Of a stretch of DNA of 21,419 bases, positions 6,973 through 16,843 are shown in pieces. The position numbers and the translations under genes are program-made. The stretch is from a virus. The notes below the pieces were generated by a model. The model saw only the letters and a list, made by a program, of their open reading frames with translations, made no database searches and was not told where the DNA came from. Positions within the stretch are counted from its first letter, which is position 1. Each line of letters begins with the position of its first letter. The DNA lies in the IMG/VR virus record IMGVR_UViG_3300043409_001176, positions 1-21,419 of that record; one strand, given 5' to 3'.

Positions 6973-9243
6973 ATGATAGATTATCTAAAACAAACTCTAA
7001 AAACCGATCTGTGCTTATCCTTCGCGGAGTCATTTGCTTCTTCTAGTAAAGATAATTATTTTCTTTTCTTGGGTAGATCCTCCATGTGGGAATCACCATA
7101 CGCCGATAATAGTCCACCACCACCTATTGACACATTAAATTCTGATATGGAGGCGTGGAGACATATGACTGCTCTCACCAGAATCAATAAGAATAATATT
7201 ATGGTTGGTGCTGCTCGTTATGATTGGGCATACGGTACAGTATTTGATCAGTTTGATGATACTGTTGATTTATATGAAGAAGGAAACGAACGACACTTTT
7301 ATTGCATAACGGATGAATATAATGTTTATAAATGTATTAGCAATAATTATGGTACTGCATCCACTATTGCTCCAACTGCGGTTACTCCAGAAGAACAGAT
7401 TACACAGGATGGTTATGTTTGGAAATTTATGTTCCGTGTACGAGAAGAACTGTATGAATTCTTAACAGATGATTTTATTCCTGTTGAAAAATTAGAAAAT
7501 ATTTTGTTCACGGATGAGCGAGTACTCCAGAATAATGTCAAGATTGGTGCTACCCCCAGTTCGATTGATAATGTTCTTCTATACCAGTATGGTGGTTCAT
7601 ATCCACTAGCAATAGTTTCTGACGCTGGAGATACAGAATCCAAGCATAGGTTCACACAGGTAGGATCTGCAACATATACACTATTTCCATCAGTTGATTT
7701 AGATAGAACCAACGACATTTATAATGAATATTATGAACTCTATATTGCAGAAGGTCCCGGTGCAGGATATAAGTCTGTTATTATAGATTATGAAGTCAAT
7801 GTTTCAGATGGTTCTATCATTGTATATACAGAGGATGTGCTTCCAAATGTAACAACAGATAGTGTTTATCGAATTTATCCAAGAGTCAAACTAACTGGGG
7901 ATGGATCTGGTGGATCAATTATCCCGATAATGAATTCGGAAAAACTCATTACTGGATTCACAATCCTAAGTAGTGGTAAAAATTATCACTATGCTACACT
8001 TGATGTATATCGTAAGAATCCAACTTATTCTAATAAAACATTAGGAAGAGTAATCTTATCTCCACTGAATGGGCATGGATTTGATGCTGTCAAAGAGTTG
8101 GGATGTAATATGGTAATGATATATGTCCCTCTTCGAAATGCTGAGAAGACTATAGATCCCGATGCATCAAATCTTTTACTGAATGATTATCGTCAAATTG
8201 GTTTATTAAAAAATGCATTCTATAACGATTCAGAGGATCTTGCTCCGATAAGTAGCACAGAATCATTAAAAACACATTTAGAATTAGAAAATGTAAATTC
8301 TAAGAGTTTGATTAACATTACATCTACACAACATTTAATTACTATTTTACCTGTCGGTACACTAATAATCCAAGGATCTTCTTCAAATCTATTTCAGGCA
8401 AGAGGATATGTAGATTCTGTAGTTCGAACTGCAACTAATGTCTATAGTATTACAATAACAAATAGTAATGGTAGATTTTTGGCATCCTCATCCACCACAT
8501 ATCCACTGGTAATCAGTGATAATGAATCAGAGATAACGGGAACTATAAATGCTGTGTATATTACAGATCTATTTGATAGTGAAACTTTTCTTGTAGATAA
8601 TTACATTATCGGTACAACAACTGCAAGTACCGCAAAAATAACAAATTGGATATGTGATCCATATGGACTATCTGGTAAATTATACTATAGTGAGTTAAAA
8701 GGTAAATTTGCAAATTCCTATTATGCCAGAGATTCGGATGGGAATATTGTATTGGTGCGAGGAGAACGGGTTGTTGGGTACGCCTCAATTGATACCACAA
8801 CAGGTCAATTGGAAGGAATTTCTCCAGCAACTGTAGGTATTATTAGAAGTATAGGTACAACTGAGGAAGAAACCAAGCAGTTTTATAAGGTAACTACAAC
8901 ATTGAAACTAGTTCCATCTAGTGGGACGCTATCTACGAATTTATTCGCAGCAGATGATGTTGTGAGAAATTCAGACGATGTTGAAGGACGAGTTATTTCA
9001 TATACATTCATCTCTACAATTTCCGCAGAACTTGAAGTTACAGGATTAACAGGAAATTTTGCAGTAAATGATATCCTAACACTTGTTGGAGATACGGATA
9101 TAGCAACAAACGCAAGGATCTCACAAATCATTCTTCCGGAAGTGTTGCCTTATTACGGAGATATCATATACATACAGAATACAACACCAATTGTTGCATC
9201 GAATGACGCAGAAGAACATATTAAGATAATAATCAAATTCTAA
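6973..9243 (+). CDS. 8: Baseplate wedge subunit gp8, with large internal insertion
   Basis: The N-terminal half matches the gp8 pattern: 'NVYKCISNNYGTASTIAPT' starting near residue 118, the QDGYVWKFMFRV motif at 145-156, and DYRQIGLLKN at 405-414. The gp8-like ending GDIIYIQNTTPI starts at residue 729 and continues to '..EEHIKIIIKF'. T4 gp8 is 334 residues but this protein has 756. Much of the excess is a beta-rich block of about 290 residues between roughly 430 and 720, rather than a tail added at the end. gp8 dimers sit on the wedge next to gp7 and gp6. The ATG directly follows the stop of the previous gene (TAAATG), so translation is probably coupled. Confidence 0.75.
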   Translation: MIDYLKQTLKTDLCLSFAESFASSSKDNYFLFLGRSSMWESPYADNSPPPPIDTLNSDMEAWRHMTALTRINKNNIMVGAARYDWAYGTVFDQFDDTVDLYEEGNERHFYCITDEYNVYKCISNNYGTASTIAPTAVTPEEQITQDGYVWKFMFRVREELYEFLTDDFIPVEKLENILFTDERVLQNNVKIGATPSSIDNVLLYQYGGSYPLAIVSDAGDTESKHRFTQVGSATYTLFPSVDLDRTNDIYNEYYELYIAEGPGAGYKSVIIDYEVNVSDGSIIVYTEDVLPNVTTDSVYRIYPRVKLTGDGSGGSIIPIMNSEKLITGFTILSSGKNYHYATLDVYRKNPTYSNKTLGRVILSPLNGHGFDAVKELGCNMVMIYVPLRNAEKTIDPDASNLLLNDYRQIGLLKNAFYNDSEDLAPISSTESLKTHLELENVNSKSLINITSTQHLITILPVGTLIIQGSSSNLFQARGYVDSVVRTATNVYSITITNSNGRFLASSSTTYPLVISDNESEITGTINAVYITDLFDSETFLVDNYIIGTTTASTAKITNWICDPYGLSGKLYYSELKGKFANSYYARDSDGNIVLVRGERVVGYASIDTTTGQLEGISPATVGIIRSIGTTEEETKQFYKVTTTLKLVPSSGTLSTNLFAADDVVRNSDDVEGRVISYTFISTISAELEVTGLTGNFAVNDILTLVGDTDIATNARISQIILPEVLPYYGDIIYIQNTTPIVASNDAEEHIKIIIKF

Positions 9244-9258
9244 CGGAGAGTTCTTACG

Positions 9259-12200
9259 ATGGGTTATAATCACCCCGAAATTTTAAAATCAAGTCCTTAT
9301 TATGATGACTTTGATGATACAAAAAACTTCTTGCGAATCTTGTTTAAGCCAGGATATGCTGTTCAGGCTAGAGAACTAACGCAACTACAAACTCTCCTCC
9401 AGAATCAGATTTCCAAATTTGGAAGTCATATTTTCAAGAGCGGTAGTCAAATTTTTGGTGGTGGAGTCAATCTTGGAACTGCTAATTTTATTAGAGCTAG
9501 AATCACATTCGCTGCTACGGGAGTAGTGACATCCTCTGCAGATCTAATAGGTAAAGTTCTAACAATAGGTAGTAACCAAACTTTAGCACGGGCAAAAATT
9601 GTGGATGTGTTGTCCCCAATAGCAAGTACAGATCCTAACTATACTATTATTTTACAATATCTAACAGGAAATACATTTGCTGTTGGAGCAGAATTGACTT
9701 TTGATGGTACAATTACTGCAACAACTATTACTATTCCATCTACTAGTATTACTAATATACCTTCTTCCGATAATATTGGAGTATGTCAGACACTTTCTGT
9801 AGACAGCGGTATATTTTATACTGATGGATTCTTTGTAAACAACACCGCTCAAACAACTACACTTCATGTGTTACAAGACGGGGTTCGTAAATTCCGTGAT
9901 CTGATTCTTACATCAGAGGGTGTAACAAACCGTATTGGGTTTGAAGTTGTTCGAACCGCAATAACCTCAGAAATTGACTCTACATTAACTGATCCTGCCC
10001 GTGGTTTCTATAACTATAGTGCGCCTGGCGCAGATCGTTATGTTATAGACTTACAGTTGACCACGCAAGAATTTGATCCTACTTCAGTAGAACCCGGAGA
10101 ATTCACAACAGAAGATTTTGTAGAACTTGCCCGTGTAGTTAACGGAGTGTTGGATTATGTAAAGAAAGTACCAACATACGCAGAATTAGAAGACACATTA
10201 GCGAGAAGAACCTATGATGAGTCTGGTAATTATACAACAAAACCATTTGAACTAGAAGTGAAGAATCACTACAGAAATGATATTTATGCACTTGCTATTA
10301 AAGTAGATTCTGGATTTACTCAAGAGATGTATGCTGGTGATTATATCGTTACCAAATTTAATGGCGTAAATACAAAAGTTGGTAAGATTGTTAGATTTGA
10401 AAAATATATCCCAACTTCAGATGAAGTAAATTCGACAGAACAATCGGACTTACCAACAACAACTGTCTATGTTGAACGCAAAAAGAATGATAACGATATA
10501 CTAGATTATCCTTTCTTTTCTACAAGTACAACTGATAATCAAAATATTATATATTATCTAAATGTCGAACGAACTACAGAAAAACTATTAGGAATAACAA
10601 AACAAGTCGTTGCAAGTAGAGATCCTGATGGTGTGTATTCTCCTGAAGAGGGAGGAGATGATGAAAAGTATGTGTTGTCTGTTAAACCGGGAAAAGCATA
10701 TGTTTTTGGTTATGAGTTTGAGACAATTAATAATACAAATATCATAGTCGATAAAGATAGATCTGAATCTATAGTTTCTCTTGATGATTATAATCTTGGT
10801 GCTAATGTTGGAAACTACTTCTTGGTCGAAGCACCATTTAATACATGGAATACTGAAATAGATCTTGAAGATATGCCATATTTTAAATTTGGTGGTAGAT
10901 ATATTCGTCTCACAATTCCACAACAGGAAGAAATTAAGAGATCACAATTTTTAAAATATTGGTCTCCTCTACCATCCGATCAAGATCAAACAACATATAG
11001 AAGCGTTGTATTTGTTACTACAGTAGAAGCTTTAGCTACAGAATCTCTTGTTGGACACACAAATCCATCAAGTCCGGATTATCTGCATTTAATAGATTCT
11101 TCTGTAGAAGAAGGTGGAACAGAGCTAGAAATCGCAAACGATGCTGGATTTATTCGACCACAAAATACCGATATTGCAATATCTAAGTACGCTGGTGGTG
11201 GTACATCTCTTGCATCATATCCTATTGTAAATATGAGTAATGCCCCAGAGAGTAATATCACAAGAATGGTATTCACTGATCCATGGCACGGAAATGTTAC
11301 TGTTGCCTATGATATCACCTCAGAATCTGCAACAAATAACGCAAATACTTATATTGCAGAAACAGAAAATTTATTTAATATAAAGCAAATAAAATGCTTA
11401 GATACCGCTGTTCCTACTTCTATTCAAGTAACTACAGGTATAGGACTTCGGTGGATTCCTGCATCAGCAACAGGAGTTGGTCTTGCAAGCGGAAGTACAT
11501 TATATACAAAAGTAATTAGATCTATTTCATGGACTGGCGGAACCAACACAGAAAATGCACATTTTAATCTTGATGATGGTGTTGTCTTCACTGATCCTGC
11601 TACATCAACTAGTCCAATTTCATACGGTACAAGTATCGCATATGTCATTCGTGAATCTAATACTAAGAGGCACATAATCAAACCTAATGGTTCACTTGGA
11701 TGTAATGGAGGGGGAGCAGTAGATTGTACTGACGAAGGTCAAGGTGGATTCTTTGCTGTTGGTGATATTGTAACTCAGAATTATATCATAAACGGACAAG
11801 AAGTACAAGCAGTTGGAGAAGTACTTGCTGTTGGTGGTGATTTTTCTTTACCAACAGAAGGTAATAGTGGTGTTGAGGTATTCATACAATCATCTGGCGT
11901 GTATTCGTTCTATGGTGTTAATGATGAAGATATCTCCACTCAAGGAGTTACGGAATTGGGTTGTATTATTGGTCCATGTGGCGTATACAAACCTCGTTCA
12001 TCAATATCATTAAATAATCCAACCTGTGGTGAACTAATAAGAATAGGATTCAAAGATTCAGAAGATGTTGGTGGGTATGCTGTCAATGGTACTGTATTCC
12101 AGTACAATTATATTGCGCTTCAGGAAGACATAAACGAGGTTCCTTCATATCTTGCATCTGATTTGGTGCGAGGTAAGGTTGTTTCTTGGAATGAAACTTC

Positions 12201-15200
12201 AAAAGAACTTATTGTTCTTGAGACACAAGGACGATTTGAAAAATCAAATGGAACAATTTATCAATTAGCAAGTGGTACAGACGGACAAGTAAAATATGGT
12301 GGTCGTGGTTGGGATAAAGCAAAGACCAAACACTCAGCAGACACAGATAATGGAGCAGGAATATCAATTTATGATATTGAAAAAGTAAGTGGTATATTTA
12401 TTGATCTTAATGGGACAGTAAATAAGAATTTTCTTGAAACTTCTATTAGTGTTTTTGACTATACCCCCGCTCGTCAAGGAGAAAGTATAGTTCAGATTGC
12501 AATTCCGAGTAGTGATAATTATACAGGTCAGGCCTTCAGTGCAGGACAATTAATTTATCAGAATAGAGGTACTGATGGTGTTGCTAGAGGTATTCTATTA
12601 TCTTTCACACACAAGGATTTGACAAATCCAGCAGATGTGTCTGATACTGTATTGATAATTCAACCAACTGATATTGTTGAATTTATTGTTGGAGCTACAG
12701 CTAATCCTATCTTAGTTACAAATAATAGTTCACTATCCCTGCCAGTAACTGCATTTAATGCAACAAAAACAAAAGAGATAATTGGATGTGGTAGATTGCG
12801 TATTTTACGCAGACAAGAAGAAACTGCATATCAAGCATTTTTCTTTGATATAAAGATGGATTATCTTCCAGATCTTTCTAGAAAATATAATCTAAACGAA
12901 GTTTCGACATTCTATTATGAAACAGATTTTGCGAGTAGTATTGTTAATAATTACGAAGATGATGACATACAATTAGTCACAGCAAATGAAGACGATTATA
13001 TCTTTGCTGTGCATCCTTCGGAGGGAATTGATCTCAGCACAACCACAGATAACTTTACATTTAGTAAAGTGTTTGATCCTGAATTAAATAATCTATTATT
13101 CATGTTGCCAGGCAGTTCATCAATCAAATCTGTTGGTGAAATGGATTATAGAATTCAGCAACAACTATCCTATGCTGGAGACTTCAGCACACAAGCAATA
13201 ACATTTAATACACTCGATTCGTATGTTAGGTTTATCGGGGGAGAGTCATCATTGGTGGGTAAAGTAGACTCGAATGATTTAATAGAACACTACACTTTAT
13301 TTGTCAATGGAGTAGTGGTAGATCTAACAGATAGTTTGTATACAACAACAACTAATAATTACGGATCCCCAACATCAAACGCCACTGTTACGATCACAAA
13401 AACAGGACCTACATGGCAAACAAGTCAGGTAACCTCAGTACAACTTATTACAAATCTTAATGTAAATCCTAAACCTGCTAATACTGGTATTAGAACAAAA
13501 CAACAAAAAAGACAGACAGAAACTGTGACTCTAAAGAAGACTAAAGATGGTTTATGGAAAGCAAATCTCACAAAAGCAGATATAATTTCTATAGATAAGA
13601 TTACCACAGCGGGATCTTCTACAGATATTAAGAGTGAGTTTGATTTGTTTACCGGACAGACAGACAATCTCTATGATTTTGGACAGGTAACATTAAAGAA
13701 TGAATACTTAGTTGAAAATGTACCAGAATATACAGAAATTATCATCTCATATCAATACTTTAGTCATAAAGGTGTAGGCCCAATAACAATAAATTCATAT
13801 ATCGATAGTGTAGATTATAAAGATATTCCATATTATACGAGTACAGCAACAGGAAAGGTTTATAAATTAGATTCTGTTGTTGATATGCGTCCTGTTATAG
13901 AGTTGGTCAATGGTAAGGGTGTAATAACAAAGAAGTGGATCCCTGCACCAGCAGCATCATTTGATGTAGATTATGAGTATTATCTATCTAAAGCACATAA
14001 ATTGGTCATAACAAGAGATTTGAAATTCAAACTGATTAGTGGACGACCAGCATTTGAAGCAGAACTACCAAGTGATGACGAAAATGCAATGACTCTTTAT
14101 AATATCTTAACAGAACCTTATGTGTTTGATCGTTCTGATGTTGTTGCTAGTATGGTAAACAATCGTCGATATACGATGAAAGATATAATTGGTCTGGATA
14201 ATAGAATTGAAAAACTAGAACAATATACAATATTGAATTCGTTGGAGATGAAAGCATTATCAGAACAAATAATCGATGTTAATACGCAATTGGACAGAGT
14301 GCGGACAGCGGTTCTTGTAGACAACTTTAGTACACACGCTACTGGTGATACTGTAAATACGCAATATAATATTAGTATCGATTCAGAAGAGAATACTATT
14401 CGTCCACCATTTACAATGAATTTGATTACATTGAATGAAACTAATCCTGTTCTTGATAATTTGGTAAAAACATCAGATAATGTTGTTTTATTACCTTATG
14501 ATGAGATCAATCTTATTAGTCAATATGCAAGCAGTGGAGTAGAAAAAATCAACCCATTCAATGATATTTCGTGGATAGGAACAGTGAAATTATCACCATC
14601 ATCAGATGCGTGGTTTGATACTCAAGTTGTTCCTGATATAAGAGAAAATAACAATGGTGTTAACGATGCAATCGTAACAACAGTTCCATCAGTAGAAAAT
14701 TATCAAAATACTAGTTTTGGAAAGAATTATCGATTCTGGAAGAGATCGTGGTTTGGTAAAACAGATAATTCTACTTCTGTAGGTAATGTACAAAGAAAAA
14801 GAAACACCAAATACGCAAGACAAGCAATCCGTGATGTTCATTTTAATAAAAGAACAAATCCAGCAGAAACAACCACATCAAATACAGTGAATGTTGGTCA
14901 AAATAAAGTGGTTGATAGATCTGTAATGCCATTTATTCGACCAAAGACAATAACTGCAACGGCCGAAGGCTTGCGTCCGTATACTACTGTATATGTGTTT
15001 TTTGATGATGTTGATATCAGTTCAGAGTGTACAATTTTGAATAATGTTGGTGGTAGAGTAGGAGGAGTACTATTAACTAATCGTTATGGATCAATTAACT
15101 TCTCGTTTAATATTAAGTCTCGTACATTCAAGGCAGGAGAAAAGATTCTTGTTATTACAGATTCTCCATCAAACAGTTCTGCTCTTGCGTCAACTGTTGC

Positions 15201-16620
15201 TGAAACGACATATAATGTTAGTGGAGCAATCCAAACATCAGAATCTAATTATGTCTCGACTCGTAAAGCAAGAAAAAACCCATCTAGGTATTCTAAAAAT
15301 GTAAGCGATCCTGTTGCACAAACATTCTTCGTAGATCCATTAGTATATCCACAAGGATTATTTGTTAGTAGCGTGGATCTTTTCTTTGCAGAAAAGGATG
15401 GAAGTTTACCAGTAACTGTAGAACTTCGTCCAACCAGTTCTGGGTATCCGGCTAGTCGTGATTCAACTTTAGTTTATCCATTTGCAAGTGTCACGAAATA
15501 TTCAGAAGATATTGTAATTACAAATACTCCAAATTTAAATAATGCAACAGCACAAGGAATATCAGTTGCTATTAATAGTACTGTAGAAGACACGCGAACT
15601 AGATTTACTTTCTCAACACCAGTACATTTACTTCCCGGTGAGCATTGTCTAGTTGTTAAGACAAATAGTTCTGATTATCTATTATATGTTGCTGAAATTG
15701 GACAAAATCTATTGAATGCAACAGGACGAATCGCTCAACAAGCGGCAATTGGTTCTTTCTTCAAGAGTCAAAATGCAGGTAAATGGCAAGCATATGAAAA
15801 TATAGATTTGATGTTTGCTATCAATCGATGTGAATTTTCTGGTTCTACAGGATTATCAGGATCCATTACGCTAAATGATGTTGTTAGTGCAACTACACCA
15901 GATCACTTATTCGAAACGCTCACAGTAAATAATGATGAAATCAAATTTAATAATACTGATATCACATACACCATTCGAACAGTTAATGCTACAGGATCTG
16001 TCCTGCAAGCAAATAGTATCCCAATTACAGTAAATAATAATATCAATTTGAGTACTGCAAGTAAGGTTACATACAACGGGGAAAGTATTGAATTGGGTAT
16101 TTCTCTCACAAGTACAGATACCTATATCAGTCCTATGTTTGATTTGGATCGCCTAGCGGTGATTGCTATACACAATATTGTTGAGAACAATACATCAACA
16201 TCAAAGACAAATTTGAATTATAATGGAGAATTAGAACCAACAACTCCAATTAATAGCACTGAAACTGCGAGAAGTCGATATATTACTAAAATAGTAGAAT
16301 TGGAACAAGGATTCGAATCTACCAATATTAAGGTATCAATGGGTGCAAATTTACCTGCAGGGACAAAAATGCAGGTATTCTTGAAACAACAATCTATGGG
16401 TAAGGATAGTAGATTCGATGAAGAACCATATATTCAGTTGGTTTCTAGTAAACCAACCTATGTTTCTCCAGATGAAAATACATATGAAGATTTATTCTTT
16501 ACCATACCAACAGATTTGGAACAAGCATTTTCAAAGTTTGCTGTTAAGATCTGCTTATTCTCCGACAATCCAGTACGCATACCAAAGGTTAAAGAACTCA
16601 GGGTGGTGAGTCTTGTCTGA
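9259..16620 (+). CDS. Giant baseplate/tail virion protein (marine T4-like type, DUF4815-like)
   Basis: This 2453-residue protein starts after a good GGAGAG ribosome-binding site at 9245-9250. Residues 23-63 carry the marine T4-like signature 'FLRILFKPGYAVQARELTQL', then 'FGSHIFKSGSQIFGGG'. Near 471 is YVLSVKPGKAYVFGYEFE. About 1180-1680 resembles the conserved core, with 'VVDMRPVI' near 1540 and RRYTMKDI, 'LDNRIEKLEQYTIL' from 1636. A block at about 1884-1970 has 'MPFIRPKTITATAEGL..YT.VYVFFDDVD' ending in 'RTFKAGEKILVITD', a recurrent phage tail motif. From 2017, DPVAQTF begins a domain with 'LFVSSVDLFFAEKDGSLPV'. Roughly 520-1180 looks like inserted beta-rich material with a Cys cluster. By position it replaces T4 gp9/gp10 and likely belongs to the peripheral baseplate or fibre base. 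The exact function is unknown, and the DUF4815 label is from memory. Confidence 0.7.
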   Translation: MGYNHPEILKSSPYYDDFDDTKNFLRILFKPGYAVQARELTQLQTLLQNQISKFGSHIFKSGSQIFGGGVNLGTANFIRARITFAATGVVTSSADLIGKVLTIGSNQTLARAKIVDVLSPIASTDPNYTIILQYLTGNTFAVGAELTFDGTITATTITIPSTSITNIPSSDNIGVCQTLSVDSGIFYTDGFFVNNTAQTTTLHVLQDGVRKFRDLILTSEGVTNRIGFEVVRTAITSEIDSTLTDPARGFYNYSAPGADRYVIDLQLTTQEFDPTSVEPGEFTTEDFVELARVVNGVLDYVKKVPTYAELEDTLARRTYDESGNYTTKPFELEVKNHYRNDIYALAIKVDSGFTQEMYAGDYIVTKFNGVNTKVGKIVRFEKYIPTSDEVNSTEQSDLPTTTVYVERKKNDNDILDYPFFSTSTTDNQNIIYYLNVERTTEKLLGITKQVVASRDPDGVYSPEEGGDDEKYVLSVKPGKAYVFGYEFETINNTNIIVDKDRSESIVSLDDYNLGANVGNYFLVEAPFNTWNTEIDLEDMPYFKFGGRYIRLTIPQQEEIKRSQFLKYWSPLPSDQDQTTYRSVVFVTTVEALATESLVGHTNPSSPDYLHLIDSSVEEGGTELEIANDAGFIRPQNTDIAISKYAGGGTSLASYPIVNMSNAPESNITRMVFTDPWHGNVTVAYDITSESATNNANTYIAETENLFNIKQIKCLDTAVPTSIQVTTGIGLRWIPASATGVGLASGSTLYTKVIRSISWTGGTNTENAHFNLDDGVVFTDPATSTSPISYGTSIAYVIRESNTKRHIIKPNGSLGCNGGGAVDCTDEGQGGFFAVGDIVTQNYIINGQEVQAVGEVLAVGGDFSLPTEGNSGVEVFIQSSGVYSFYGVNDEDISTQGVTELGCIIGPCGVYKPRSSISLNNPTCGELIRIGFKDSEDVGGYAVNGTVFQYNYIALQEDINEVPSYLASDLVRGKVVSWNETSKELIVLETQGRFEKSNGTIYQLASGTDGQVKYGGRGWDKAKTKHSADTDNGAGISIYDIEKVSGIFIDLNGTVNKNFLETSISVFDYTPARQGESIVQIAIPSSDNYTGQAFSAGQLIYQNRGTDGVARGILLSFTHKDLTNPADVSDTVLIIQPTDIVEFIVGATANPILVTNNSSLSLPVTAFNATKTKEIIGCGRLRILRRQEETAYQAFFFDIKMDYLPDLSRKYNLNEVSTFYYETDFASSIVNNYEDDDIQLVTANEDDYIFAVHPSEGIDLSTTTDNFTFSKVFDPELNNLLFMLPGSSSIKSVGEMDYRIQQQLSYAGDFSTQAITFNTLDSYVRFIGGESSLVGKVDSNDLIEHYTLFVNGVVVDLTDSLYTTTTNNYGSPTSNATVTITKTGPTWQTSQVTSVQLITNLNVNPKPANTGIRTKQQKRQTETVTLKKTKDGLWKANLTKADIISIDKITTAGSSTDIKSEFDLFTGQTDNLYDFGQVTLKNEYLVENVPEYTEIIISYQYFSHKGVGPITINSYIDSVDYKDIPYYTSTATGKVYKLDSVVDMRPVIELVNGKGVITKKWIPAPAASFDVDYEYYLSKAHKLVITRDLKFKLISGRPAFEAELPSDDENAMTLYNILTEPYVFDRSDVVASMVNNRRYTMKDIIGLDNRIEKLEQYTILNSLEMKALSEQIIDVNTQLDRVRTAVLVDNFSTHATGDTVNTQYNISIDSEENTIRPPFTMNLITLNETNPVLDNLVKTSDNVVLLPYDEINLISQYASSGVEKINPFNDISWIGTVKLSPSSDAWFDTQVVPDIRENNNGVNDAIVTTVPSVENYQNTSFGKNYRFWKRSWFGKTDNSTSVGNVQRKRNTKYARQAIRDVHFNKRTNPAETTTSNTVNVGQNKVVDRSVMPFIRPKTITATAEGLRPYTTVYVFFDDVDISSECTILNNVGGRVGGVLLTNRYGSINFSFNIKSRTFKAGEKILVITDSPSNSSALASTVAETTYNVSGAIQTSESNYVSTRKARKNPSRYSKNVSDPVAQTFFVDPLVYPQGLFVSSVDLFFAEKDGSLPVTVELRPTSSGYPASRDSTLVYPFASVTKYSEDIVITNTPNLNNATAQGISVAINSTVEDTRTRFTFSTPVHLLPGEHCLVVKTNSSDYLLYVAEIGQNLLNATGRIAQQAAIGSFFKSQNAGKWQAYENIDLMFAINRCEFSGSTGLSGSITLNDVVSATTPDHLFETLTVNNDEIKFNNTDITYTIRTVNATGSVLQANSIPITVNNNINLSTASKVTYNGESIELGISLTSTDTYISPMFDLDRLAVIAIHNIVENNTSTSKTNLNYNGELEPTTPINSTETARSRYITKIVELEQGFESTNIKVSMGANLPAGTKMQVFLKQQSMGKDSRFDEEPYIQLVSSKPTYVSPDENTYEDLFFTIPTDLEQAFSKFAVKICLFSDNPVRIPKVKELRVVSLV

Positions 16621-16843
16621 TAAAATAAAGGTAGAAAATCAAGAAGATCTGGTTCGTGATGTTTATAATGGAGCAATTCTAAACACTAATTTATCCTCAA
16701 TAGTTGCATATAAAGCAAGAAAAAATGAGATAAATAAAATGAGAACTTTAGAAAATAGAGTTTGCGGAATAGAAACGGATTTAAGAGATATAAAAAGTCT
16801 ACTACAACAATTAGTAGTCGCAGAAGGAAAGAATAATCAATGA
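16613..16843 (+). CDS. Small coiled-coil virion-associated protein
   Basis: This 76-residue protein begins with TTG at 16613, overlapping the end of the giant gene by eight bases. The GGTGG/GGTGAG run at 16602-16610 may serve as its ribosome-binding site. The sequence has 'LVRDVYNGAILNTNLSSIVAYKARKN' in the first half and then a heptad-like helix (RTLENRVCGIETDLRDIKSLLQQL) with hydrophobics at a/d spacing, suggesting a coiled coil. Small proteins of this pattern sit beside large structural genes in marine T4-like phages, perhaps as an assembly partner or oligomerisation piece. The only in-frame ATG, at about 16739, would remove the N-terminal half, so TTG is preferred. The stop overlaps the next ATG as ATGA. 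No specific function can be assigned. Confidence 0.65.
   Translation: MSDKIKVENQEDLVRDVYNGAILNTNLSSIVAYKARKNEINKMRTLENRVCGIETDLRDIKSLLQQLVVAEGKNNQ

Noticed and set aside
7327-7334. TATAAATG late-promoter-like sites here and at 8544-8551
   Set aside because: The last base mismatches, and both are deep inside gp8 with no gene start nearby. Such sites are expected by chance in AT-rich DNA.
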